From the NCBI GenBank assembly GCA_016201275.1, contig JACQDB010000138.1:124001-188000 (forward strand): 64,000 nt of DNA. The letters run 5' to 3'. Both the position numbers and the translations under genes were made by a program. This document shows, piece after piece, positions 7,676 through 14,650 of this stretch. This DNA is from Acidobacteriota bacterium (GTDB taxonomy: Bacteria; Acidobacteriota; Blastocatellia; UBA7656). The notes under the pieces were generated by a model. It made no database searches. It was not told the DNA's origin and worked only from the letters and a program-made list of their open reading frames with translations. Numbering within the stretch: the stretch's first letter is position 1; each line of letters opens with the position of its first letter.

Positions 7676-7849
7676 ATGCCGACAACCGATGTCATATTGA
7701 GGTCACGCGAAACCAATATCACCAATTTCCGAAACCTAAAAGGTGAGCTTCTATTTCAAATCAAGTTTCAGGGTGACACCGATTTCCCACACGCTCAGGT
7801 CATCACTGACCCGCATACAACGCTATTGATTAAAGACCTCGAAGTCTGA
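7676..7849 (+). CDS. small unknown protein
   Basis: 57 residues beginning MPTTDVILRSRE, with CGGAGGTG before the ATG at 7676. It looks like a small beta-rich protein (GELLFQIKFQGDT). No cysteines and no recognised family. It lies just before the perfect hairpin at 7879-7920 and the recombination directionality factor gene. Confidence 0.45.
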   Translation: MPTTDVILRSRETNITNFRNLKGELLFQIKFQGDTDFPHAQVITDPHTTLLIKDLEV

Positions 7850-7878
7850 GGCTAGGTCTCGTTTGCTTGTTAAACGAG

Positions 7879-7920
7879 CGCCCGGTATCCGGTTCAATCA
7901 GCCTCGCCGGATACCGGGCG
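7879..7920 (+). other. intercistronic perfect hairpin
   Basis: 14-bp perfect inverted repeat (7879-7892 with 7907-7920) around a 14-nt loop. There is no T-tract, so it is not a normal terminator. It sits 32 nt before the start codon of the next gene and resembles a second hairpin at 11998-12060 in position. It may control mRNA processing or translation, or be a protein-binding site. Confidence 0.6.
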
Positions 7921-7952
7921 TAAAACCACGGAGGCTGACGCATGAGGCTGAA

Positions 7953-9011
7953 ATGATAAAAGGATTAACCGACCGGGGCGGCAGCTTGCCGCGCATTGGC
8001 GAACTCAGAAAAGGGGCCGCCAAGGGCAATAGCAATGCTCCGGGTAAAGACCTTCCCTATTTTCGGTTTACAACAAAATTGCCGGAGGTGGCAGAGGCGT
8101 TTGTCGCGCATTACGGTCAGGAGCCTGCGGAGATCGAGATCACCTTTCCCTATCAGACGACGGACGAAAACTTCGAAGCCTGGCAGGAGGAATGGGTAGC
8201 CGGGGGCTTGCGACATCGCTGCGATGGCAATACCTGCGTATTGCTGCGCGACCCGGGAGGCAAATTGAACCAGAGCAACGCCCCCTGCCCGGGCAAATGC
8301 AAACCGGTTGGCCGGCTGGGCGTCATCCTGCCGCGCCTCGGACGCTTGGCTACGGTTACGGTCTTGACCACGAGCCTGCACGACATTACGGCGATTCATC
8401 AGAGCCTGCTGGTGATTGAGACGCTGCGCGGCAGTTTGCGCGGCATTCCGTTTATCCTGCGCCGCAGGCCGAAGCGCATCAGCATCCCCGGCAAAGACGG
8501 TAAGCCGGTGAAGGCGGAAAAGTGGTTAATCGAGCTAGAGGCTGCGCCACAATGGGTAACCCACCAATTGATTGCCATGGAGCAGGCGGCGCTCCCGCCT
8601 GCTCCTCTGGATGACAGCGACGAAAGCGGCACCGAGCAGATCGGCGATGTCACTACAGATGGCGAAATCATTGAGCATCCGCCGATTTTGGAGGAAGCGG
8701 ATAGCCACCACAACCCCAGTCACGTTGAGCCGCAGAAACAGCCCCTGATTGCTCAATGCTGTGCGATGATCGAGCGTCTATCGGCACTCGAACATGAAGA
8801 ATTTCGCAAAGGCGACGGTCGAAAAGGCCGCATCCTGAATCACCTTCGCCGCACCGCCAGGCAGCACAATTACGAATGTGACTGGCGCAGTTTGGAGGGC
8901 CTGAATGACCTGACGGTTGGCGAGCTGAGTGATTATTACAAAGTTTTGGAAGCGGAAGAAGCCCGGCTGCACCCCATAAAGGCAGCCGAAGAAGAGGAGC
9001 CACTGCCCTAA
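7953..9011 (+). CDS. Gp3-like recombination directionality factor
   Basis: 352 residues from the ATG at 7953 (GAGG upstream). The order of segments matches the family of phiC31/phiBT1 gp3-like recombination directionality factors: MIKGLTDRG...LPRIGELRKG at the N-terminus, a Cys-containing central part (RHRCDGNTCVLL...PCPGKCK), then VGRLGVILPRLGRLATVTVLTTS and RGIPFILRRRP. The last 110 residues are acidic and variable. Such proteins switch large serine integrases from integration to excision, but here the only integrase seen is a tyrosine recombinase, so the partner is unclear. The match is from memory of the family pattern. Confidence 0.6.
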   Translation: MIKGLTDRGGSLPRIGELRKGAAKGNSNAPGKDLPYFRFTTKLPEVAEAFVAHYGQEPAEIEITFPYQTTDENFEAWQEEWVAGGLRHRCDGNTCVLLRDPGGKLNQSNAPCPGKCKPVGRLGVILPRLGRLATVTVLTTSLHDITAIHQSLLVIETLRGSLRGIPFILRRRPKRISIPGKDGKPVKAEKWLIELEAAPQWVTHQLIAMEQAALPPAPLDDSDESGTEQIGDVTTDGEIIEHPPILEEADSHHNPSHVEPQKQPLIAQCCAMIERLSALEHEEFRKGDGRKGRILNHLRRTARQHNYECDWRSLEGLNDLTVGELSDYYKVLEAEEARLHPIKAAEEEEPLP

Positions 9012-9045
9012 GCGTTACCGGCGGCTTTTCAAAACCTAAACTTTT

Positions 9046-9074
9046 TTGTCAGGCAATTATCTGTCTATTTAAAA
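9046..9074 (+). promoter_or_regulatory. candidate promoter for replication genes
   Basis: TTGTCA (9046-9051), 17 bp, TTAAAA (9069-9074) in a 114-bp AT-rich gap just before the replication initiator gene. The -10 is weak, so this is only a candidate. Confidence 0.35.
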
Positions 9075-9125
9075 TCGGCCTGTATAGAAGAGACCTGAAA
9101 AATCGAACAAGAAATAATTTACCCA

Positions 9126-9950
9126 ATGAGGACTATGAAGACAGTTTATCCATTTGCAGAACAGGGCAATTTTACGCAGCAACATAACCTCACCTATGAC
9201 GTTATGATGCGGATGCTAAGCCCTTCGGCATGGATGATCCTTTGCTTCATCCTCAGAAACACGAAAGGGTTTCACCGGGAAAAAGTACCGCTCTCTTATA
9301 CCGACTTCCTGGAAGGAACCAGCATTAAAAGCTTCTCCACGATCAAAAAAGCCATTGATGAACTTCTGGATTCCGAAACCCCTGAGAATAGGCGAAACCC
9401 GTTTATCACCTTTCAAGGCGGCGATACTGGCAAGAACTGGAAGGCTGCGGAGTACGGGTTAAACCGAGAATTCAAGGTTGAAATAGCTACTACAGAAACT
9501 GTAGCAGGTTCTGAAAAAGCTACTACAAAAACTGTAGCAGGGGCTACTACAGAAACTGTAGCAGGTTTTGAAAAAGCTACTACAGTTTCTGTAGCACATG
9601 ATAAAGAAAGTAAGAAAGAAACAAAGAAAAAGAAACTTCTTGTTTTTTCCGTCACCGATCCTCTTGAGCGAGTGATAGCCGAAGAATGCAATTTGAATCC
9701 CGATAACTTGACGAGAGGCCAAAAGGAAGAGATCGAAAAAGTTGTTCTTTGGCTGCACCAGGAATACGACGCAAGTCTTGAACAGAAGTATCCCGATGCT
9801 GAAAAGCGAAGCCGGGTGATGATGAATCACGTGCGGAAATTTGGCAGTTGGCACCGCGAGGTTGAATGGAAAGGAAAATCACCTCGCCCAAGATGGCTCA
9901 GAGAAAAATGGGAATCCTTTCGCAAATGGATTCGCAACGGCAAAAAGTGA
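9126..9950 (+). CDS. replication initiator with internal iteron origin (lambda O-like)
   Basis: 274 residues. The N-terminal 110 residues match the winged-helix DNA-binding domain of phage O/DnaD-type initiators (LTYDVMMRMLSPSAWMILCFILRNTKGFHRE...LSYTDF). Residues about 121-157 are a low-complexity repeat (ATTETVAG type) because this stretch of DNA is four iterons. The C-terminal domain (about 180-274) would contact the helicase or its loader. The start may be 9126 or 9135; the second has GAGGA at short spacing. It lies directly upstream of the zinc-finger gene and dnaB, the order initiator-loader-helicase. Confidence 0.75.
   Translation: MRTMKTVYPFAEQGNFTQQHNLTYDVMMRMLSPSAWMILCFILRNTKGFHREKVPLSYTDFLEGTSIKSFSTIKKAIDELLDSETPENRRNPFITFQGGDTGKNWKAAEYGLNREFKVEIATTETVAGSEKATTKTVAGATTETVAGFEKATTVSVAHDKESKKETKKKKLLVFSVTDPLERVIAEECNLNPDNLTRGQKEEIEKVVLWLHQEYDASLEQKYPDAEKRSRVMMNHVRKFGSWHREVEWKGKSPRPRWLREKWESFRKWIRNGKK
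9486..9595 (+). repeat. four 20-bp iterons (putative origin of replication)
   Basis: Copies at 9486-9505, 9519-9538, 9543-9562 and 9576-9595, spaced 33/24/33 bp. Consensus GCTACTACAGAAACTGTAGC, itself a dyad (CTACAG-AAA-CTGTAG). Copy 2 has one change, and copy 4 has the central AAA replaced by TTT, i.e. that core is inverted. They are followed by a 54-bp A-rich purine tract (9597-9650), a likely unwinding region. The whole set is inside the initiator gene, as in bacteriophage lambda. Confidence 0.75.
9597..9650 (+). other. A-rich purine tract, putative DNA-unwinding element
   Basis: 54 bp, almost purely A/G on the + strand up to 9635, then turning to a T-run. It adjoins iteron 4 and encodes a Lys-rich linker in the initiator. 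Position and composition match the AT-rich unwinding region that flanks lambda iterons; unwinding itself is inferred. Confidence 0.55.
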
Positions 9951-9956
9951 GAACCA

Positions 9957-10229
9957 ATGGAGTCAATCAAAGAGATTCAGGATTCAGTATTGCCAGGCGG
10001 TCACTCGGTGCGCCAGCTTCTGAAACTCGCCGAGCGGATGGCAGCGCGAGCGCCGAAGACCGACGAGCGGTGTCCCGATTGCCGGGACACCGGATGGATT
10101 CACGTTGAACCGGACGATCCGCAGCGCGGCGTACGCCGCTGCCGACGCCCGGAATGTGTGGCGAAGCGCAGGGCGGTCATCGAAGCCCGGCGAGAGGCTC
10201 GACAACAGGAAGGAGACGAAGATATTTAA
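9957..10229 (+). CDS. zinc-finger protein in the helicase-loader position
   Basis: 90 residues. The middle has CPDCRDTGW and then CRRPEC, the Cys arrangement found at the N-terminus of DnaC/DnaI-type helicase loaders (CxxCxDTGW...C..C), but the AAA+ ATPase domain of such loaders is absent. The C-terminus is a basic, charged helix. It starts 7 nt after the initiator and its stop overlaps the dnaB start (TAATG), so translation is coupled. It could be a minimal loader or an adaptor between initiator and DnaB (inference). Confidence 0.6.
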   Translation: MESIKEIQDSVLPGGHSVRQLLKLAERMAARAPKTDERCPDCRDTGWIHVEPDDPQRGVRRCRRPECVAKRRAVIEARREARQQEGDEDI

Positions 10230-11584
10230 TGGGCGTACTCTTGCCAAAATCGAATAGCGGTGATCCGTTTATTGAGCGCGGGCTGCCGATAAACCTTGAG
10301 GCGGAGCGTACCATACTCGGCGCGATCCTGCTCGATAACGCGGTCTGCAATCAGGCGATGGAATTGATGCGCCGCGATGATTTCTTTCTCGACTCCCACC
10401 GACGAATTTACGACAAGATGGTTTTCCTGCACGAGCGCGGCTCCTCGATTGACCTGGTCACGCTGTCGGAAGAATTGCGCCGCGCACAGGAGTTTGAGCA
10501 GGTTGGCGGCGCGACCTATATCGCGTCCCTGATTGACGGTGTGCCGCGCACCGACACCATCGAGCCGTATGTCAAGATCGTCAAATCCAAAGCCCTCAAA
10601 CGCAAAGTGATTACCGTCTCCCAGCACCTGATCAACCAGGCGTTCGGCGAAGAACTGGAAGACGAGCAGCTTCTCGACCTGGCGCAGCAGCAGATTTTCG
10701 GAGTCGTTGAAAACCAGGTGCGCGGTCAGTTCCGCCTGGCGATTGATGTTGCACAGGAGCAGATGGAGAAGGTGCAGGAACTGGCCGGACGCAACGTACT
10801 GATTACCGGGGTGCCGACCGGTTTTACGGATTTCGATCATTTGACCTGCGGTTTGCAGAAGCAGGATTTGATTATCCTCGCCGCAAGGCCTTCCCTAGGG
10901 AAGACGGCGCTTGCTCTCAATATGGCCGAATCTGCGGCGCACAACAACGCTACGGTTGGCATCTTCAGCCTGGAGATGTCTGCCGAGCAACTCGTCCTTC
11001 GCCTGATCAGTTCCTACGCCCGCATAGACGCACACCGGCTCAAGAATGGCTATCTGACCGCCGAAGAGTGGGCGCGGGTTGCCAATGCGCTCCGGCAGTT
11101 AGCCGAGCACAAAATCTACATTGATGACACGCCGGGGATAACGGTAGGCGAGATGCGCGCCAAAGCCCGAAGGCTTAAGGCCGAACACGGTCTTGATCTG
11201 GTGATTGCCGACTACATCCAGTTGATTACCGGTCGCGGCAAAGTTGAGAACCGCACCCAGGAGGTATCACAGATTTCCCGCGACCTGAAACTATTGGCAA
11301 AGGAACTGGACGTGCCGGTAATCGCGCTCTCACAACTTTCGCGCAAGGTGGAAGAGCGCAGCGATCACCGACCGCAACTCAGCGACCTGAGAGACAGTGG
11401 TGGAATTGAGCAGGACAGCGATCTCGTCTGCTTCATCTATCGCGATGAAGTATATGGCGAGACCGATGAAAACCGAGGGGTGGCGGAGTTAATCATCGCC
11501 AAGCAACGCAACGGGCCGACGGGCAAAGTATCGCTTTGCTTCCTGAAGGAATACACGAGGTTTGAAAACCTCTGGCGGGAATAG
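10229..11584 (+). CDS. dnaB: replicative DNA helicase DnaB
   Basis: 451 residues, normal length for DnaB. The N-terminal primase-interacting domain (residues about 18-120, NLEAERTILGAILLD) is followed by a linker and the RecA-like domain with Walker A AARPSLGKTALAL (about 218-230), Walker B LVIADYIQLI, and the DnaB motif SQISRDLKLLAKELDVPVIALSQLSR...DLRDSGGIEQDSD. The start ATG at 10229 overlaps the preceding stop; the longer frame from 10154 lies inside the upstream gene. It supplies the element's own hexameric helicase, presumably loaded at the iteron origin. Confidence 0.95.
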   Translation: MGVLLPKSNSGDPFIERGLPINLEAERTILGAILLDNAVCNQAMELMRRDDFFLDSHRRIYDKMVFLHERGSSIDLVTLSEELRRAQEFEQVGGATYIASLIDGVPRTDTIEPYVKIVKSKALKRKVITVSQHLINQAFGEELEDEQLLDLAQQQIFGVVENQVRGQFRLAIDVAQEQMEKVQELAGRNVLITGVPTGFTDFDHLTCGLQKQDLIILAARPSLGKTALALNMAESAAHNNATVGIFSLEMSAEQLVLRLISSYARIDAHRLKNGYLTAEEWARVANALRQLAEHKIYIDDTPGITVGEMRAKARRLKAEHGLDLVIADYIQLITGRGKVENRTQEVSQISRDLKLLAKELDVPVIALSQLSRKVEERSDHRPQLSDLRDSGGIEQDSDLVCFIYRDEVYGETDENRGVAELIIAKQRNGPTGKVSLCFLKEYTRFENLWRE

Positions 11585-11611
11585 AATCTTTCACATTGCG
11601 AAGGAGCTTAT

Positions 11612-11983
11612 ATGAGCCATACGAATCTACAAACATCGGGACAGTGGGAAGCAGCGTTGCATCCTCCGGAATTAATTGCTCGGCGGAAAGGTTGGTGCAT
11701 TGTTGGCCCACGACCGGATCGAGAAATCATCGCTAGCGTCTATGGCGGGGGTAGCCGCGCACTGGCAGACGCCAGGTTGCTTGCCGCAGCGCCTGAATTA
11801 CTTGAGGCACTGGAGAGATCAGCAGAGTCGTTGTGTTCGTTCCTTTGCCCAAGTGTGAAGAAAACTGGCGAGCCGTGGCCTCACTCTCAAGAGTGCGAGC
11901 AGGTGCGCGCCGCAATAGCTAAAGCGCGGGGAACGGATGATAGCCCAGCCTTGAAAGAGAGCAAAAATTATACGATGCGTTGA
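11612..11983 (+). CDS. phage-type protein of unknown function
   Basis: 123 residues. It contains SRALADARLLAAAPELLEALERS, a segment seen in many phage and prophage proteins of unknown function (N/DARLIAAAPELLEAL type), then a Cys-containing tail (CSFLCPS). AAGGAG lies before the ATG. The gene follows dnaB by 27 nt. The function of this family is not known to me. Confidence 0.6.
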   Translation: MSHTNLQTSGQWEAALHPPELIARRKGWCIVGPRPDREIIASVYGGGSRALADARLLAAAPELLEALERSAESLCSFLCPSVKKTGEPWPHSQECEQVRAAIAKARGTDDSPALKESKNYTMR

Positions 11984-11997
11984 AGCGCATCCCCCAT

Positions 11998-12060
11998 ATC
12001 TGCGCCCGCGAGCTATCCCCAAACGCCTGCTGGGTGAGACTCCGGCTCGCGGGCGCAGAT
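11998..12060 (+). other. second intercistronic perfect hairpin
   Basis: 16-bp perfect inverted repeat (11998-12013 with 12045-12060) around a 31-nt loop, without T-tract, ending 16 nt before the ATG of the small membrane protein. The stem is very GC-rich. It may be a regulatory or processing structure or a protein site. Confidence 0.6.
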
Positions 12061-12076
12061 AAACGATGAGGAGCCG

Positions 12077-12340
12077 ATGATCGAACTCGACGATAAACGC
12101 AAACAAGTGGCGCAGCTTCTCGTGAGCGATGATCCGCGTGATCACGAACAGGCGCGGCGGCTGCACGATGAGATTTTTTATGGTGATGATTTCGCCGGCC
12201 TGGGATTGGTTAATGGCCTTGAGCCCGGATTGTCGCTCGGTCAGATTTTTTTGATAGGCGTTTTTGCCATTATTACCGCCATCGTTGCCCTGGGGCTGGT
12301 TTTTATCCTTGTCGTACTTGTCGTCAGCGGAATGGAGTAA
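12077..12340 (+). CDS. small single-pass membrane protein
   Basis: 87 residues. Residues 1-45 are charged and helical; residues about 53-84 are one long hydrophobic membrane segment (FLIGVFAIITAIVALGLVFILVVLVV). AGGAG lies before the ATG. The next gene starts 4 nt after its stop. It could be a small membrane regulator or holin-like protein, but a single C-terminal segment fits no holin class I can name. Confidence 0.55.
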   Translation: MIELDDKRKQVAQLLVSDDPRDHEQARRLHDEIFYGDDFAGLGLVNGLEPGLSLGQIFLIGVFAIITAIVALGLVFILVVLVVSGME

Positions 12341-12344
12341 AGAG

Positions 12345-12929
12345 ATGCCGAAATACGAAGACGCTATTCTGGTTGCCAATCGTCTCGTCGAACAGATGCG
12401 TCCGTTCTGCGAGCGTCTGGAGATTGCCGGCAGTTTGCGCCGCCGCCGTCCGGTGGTGAAAGACATTGAAGTGGTGGCCATCCCAAAATGGGAAGAGCGC
12501 CCGGATGTAACCAATCTTTTTGCAGAACCCAAACTCGTCAACCTGCTGTTTGAAGACTGGGCAAACCAGCAACAGATGGTTGAATGGATCAAGCCCGGCA
12601 CCGATGAGTTGATCGCCTGGCGCGTGCAGCCAGCCGGCCTCTACTGGCGCGGTATCTTCGCCGACGGCACGAAGCTCGACCTGTTTTTGACAACGCCGGA
12701 AAAGTGGTCAGTGATCTTTACCATCCGAACCGGGTCGGCGGAATTTAGCCATGAGCTGGCGACCTGGGCGAAACTCAAACGGCATACGCCGATTGAGAAT
12801 GGACGGATATTGAATTATGGCAGGCCGGTTGAACTGGCCGACGAGCGTGCGGTTTTTGACTACCTTGGCCTCCAGTGGGTAGAGCCTGAGCAACGGACGG
12901 GCAAAGAGGCTATTAGGCCGAAGCGATAG
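12345..12929 (+). CDS. stand-alone PolX-type nucleotidyltransferase
   Basis: 194 residues from the ATG at 12345. GSLRRRRPVVKDIEVVAIP near residue 29 carries the pol-beta superfamily signature (GS, then DIE as first metal ligands), and ADGTKLDLFL supplies the third acidic residue. The end (GRILNYGRPVELADERAVFDYLGLQWVEPEQR) matches the thumb of PolX. The 8-kDa/fingers domain and PHP domain of bacterial PolX are absent, so this is a palm-thumb core similar in size to viral PolX. It may fill short gaps or act in repair for the element. Confidence 0.75.
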   Translation: MPKYEDAILVANRLVEQMRPFCERLEIAGSLRRRRPVVKDIEVVAIPKWEERPDVTNLFAEPKLVNLLFEDWANQQQMVEWIKPGTDELIAWRVQPAGLYWRGIFADGTKLDLFLTTPEKWSVIFTIRTGSAEFSHELATWAKLKRHTPIENGRILNYGRPVELADERAVFDYLGLQWVEPEQRTGKEAIRPKR

Positions 12930-12942
12930 GTGAATTACTTCA

Positions 12943-13479
12943 ATGTCAGAAAAGATTCAGACAATGGAAGAAGGGCGACGGCTGCTCAGGGAAAACTGGC
13001 AGAAAGGTATTCCCTGCCCTCTCTGCACCCAACTGGTCAAGCTCTACCGTCGCAAGCTCAATTCGCAGATGGGACGCGCGCTGATTTTAATCTATCGCCA
13101 TCAGGCCAACGATAGCCGTATTACGTGGCTTGATGTGAATGCCTTCCTGCTCAAGTGTGGCATCAATTCCGGCGAAGCCAATGTCGCGCTGCTGCGACAC
13201 TGGAACCTACTTGAGCGCAAGCCGGAGCGAAAGGCCGACGGCAACAATGCTGGTATGTATCGCATTACGGAATTGGGTTGCCGGTTTGTCCGCGGCGAAA
13301 TCGCGGTGCCGAAATACATCTTCCTGTTCAACCAGAAGCTCTATCAAACCTGTGACCCGGTTGAACAGATTACGATCCGACAGGCGCTCGGTCAGAGGTT
13401 CGATTACGCGGAGTTGATGACAGAAGCAGGGGTCAGGCCGATAGTAAGTAAACAGGAAACCAATCTGCGCCTGTTTTAA
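12943..13479 (+). CDS. winged-helix-like phage protein
   Basis: 178 residues. It begins with a zinc knuckle (CPLC, about residue 25) and then a winged-helix-like region: MGRALILIYRH, ITWLDVNAFLL, ALLRHWNLLERKP, GMYRITELGCRFVRGE. The last part (VPKYIFLFNQKL) is beta-rich. The pattern recalls phage proteins of unknown function with the same order (from memory). No catalytic motif is visible. It lies in the replication operon after the PolX gene; a DNA-binding role is inferred. Confidence 0.55.
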   Translation: MSEKIQTMEEGRRLLRENWQKGIPCPLCTQLVKLYRRKLNSQMGRALILIYRHQANDSRITWLDVNAFLLKCGINSGEANVALLRHWNLLERKPERKADGNNAGMYRITELGCRFVRGEIAVPKYIFLFNQKLYQTCDPVEQITIRQALGQRFDYAELMTEAGVRPIVSKQETNLRLF

Positions 13480-13496
13480 CTCGAAAGGAATTGACT

Positions 13497-13862
13497 ATGG
13501 GTAAACAGAAATCCAAGCCGTTTCAATCTACTCATAATCTCGCTTTTGAAGTTGCTGAATGGCGTCCACTTTTATGCGGCAACGAAGACGGCTGGCAATG
13601 CTTTCGCGTCGGCACCTGTGAGGGGCTGTGGCGCGCAACGGCGGACGCCTATGAAATTCTGGCGGTCATCAATAGTGAACCTAACAACGGTCATTTTGAG
13701 GATGTGCTGGAATGGTTTGAGCGCAGTTGCCGACGCGACCGCCGGACGCTACGAATCCGCGAATTGCTGAATGAAGAATTTCGCCGTCACCTTATGGAAA
13801 AGCGCGGCTTCATTGCCGACGGCAAAGACGATTTGATTAAACGATTTCAAAAAGCTGCCTGA
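13497..13862 (+). CDS. unknown protein
   Basis: 121 residues from the ATG at 13497 with AAAGGA upstream. It has an N-terminal beta-rich, Trp-rich half (WRPLLCGNEDGWQCFRVGTCEGLWRA) and a C-terminal charged helical half (RRDRRTLRIRELLNEEFRRH). I recognise no family. It is in line with its neighbours in the rightward operon, 17 nt after the winged-helix gene. Confidence 0.5.
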   Translation: MGKQKSKPFQSTHNLAFEVAEWRPLLCGNEDGWQCFRVGTCEGLWRATADAYEILAVINSEPNNGHFEDVLEWFERSCRRDRRTLRIRELLNEEFRRHLMEKRGFIADGKDDLIKRFQKAA

Positions 13863-13898
13863 GAAGGCGGCTCAATCAACGACAAGGAGAAAACGAAG

Positions 13899-14423
13899 AT
13901 GTCCTGGACTGAAGCAATCGAAGTAAAAACCATTGCCAAACGCCTAATTGGTGAGCGCCATACGCATCTGGCGGATGTGCATATCGAATATCTTTTTGCG
14001 CTTGAGCCTCTCGCTTCAAAAGGTAAGGAGATTGACGGAGAGGTAAAGAAGGTCAGCGGCTTGAATGCCTATCTTGCCAGTCTGGCGCTGGAATTTGATG
14101 GCGATGAATTTGTGGCAATCATCATCTCGAAATCCGCTTGGGATTTATACAGCGAGTCGCAGCGCGAAGCCTCAATTGATAAGCGCCTGTGCGAAATTCG
14201 ACTCAGCGACAAGATGAAGATTCAGCTCGTCGGCCCTGACGCTCATGCCTATTACGCCAATGTCAGAATCTATGGCGACTGGGAACCTGATCTACAGACC
14301 CTCCGCAAGTTGTTTAAGCAGCCTCTGCTTCCCCACGTTGAAGGTCCAAAGGGTAAGAGCAAAGCGGTGTCGGTGAAAATCACAACTCCGAGGTTGAATA
14401 AACAGGCAGCGGCAAAGGAGTAA
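13899..14423 (+). CDS. phage metallopeptidase-family protein, active site lost
   Basis: 174 residues that follow the putative phage metallopeptidase family: HLADVHIEYLF, GEVKKVSGLNAYLA, FVAIIISKSAWDLYSESQREA, then the site where the family has a DHELCH zinc motif. Here that site reads DKRLCE, so all three HExxH residues are replaced. The later WEPDLQTLRKLF matches the family end. The fold is therefore probably kept while zinc peptidase activity is lost. CAAGGAG lies before the ATG. Family assignment is from memory of the pattern; its true target is not known. Confidence 0.6.
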   Translation: MSWTEAIEVKTIAKRLIGERHTHLADVHIEYLFALEPLASKGKEIDGEVKKVSGLNAYLASLALEFDGDEFVAIIISKSAWDLYSESQREASIDKRLCEIRLSDKMKIQLVGPDAHAYYANVRIYGDWEPDLQTLRKLFKQPLLPHVEGPKGKSKAVSVKITTPRLNKQAAAKE

Positions 14424-14425
14424 AG

Positions 14426-14650
14426 ATGTCAGTTGTTCATCAAAATTCACTGCGCGGCCAGGCTATTGAGGAGCTGCAAAGCAATCAGTGCGTCTGCGGC
14501 GAACGCAAGAAATCCGGCAATTCTTTTTGTCACCTTTGTTATTTCAGGCTGCCACCAAAGATGCGCCAGGCTCTATACCGCACATTCTCTGATGGCTATG
14601 CCGAAGATTATGACGCGGCGAAAGACTATTTGAAAACAAGCAATGCGTAA
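14426..14650 (+). CDS. zinc-ribbon phage protein
   Basis: 74 residues. CVCGERKKSGNSFCHLCYFRLP forms a CxC...CxxC zinc ribbon, followed by PPKMRQALYRTFSDGY and YDAAKDYLKT. Proteins of this layout are common in phages and have no known role. The gene starts 2 nt after the metallopeptidase-like gene and its end overlaps the next ATG by 8 nt, so these genes are coupled. Confidence 0.65.
   Translation: MSVVHQNSLRGQAIEELQSNQCVCGERKKSGNSFCHLCYFRLPPKMRQALYRTFSDGYAEDYDAAKDYLKTSNA

Noticed and set aside
9486-9595. Regular repeats as a mini CRISPR array
   Set aside because: The repeats are 20 bp with 4- or 13-nt gaps, lie inside a protein-coding frame and are next to replication genes; no cas genes are visible. 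They fit iterons.
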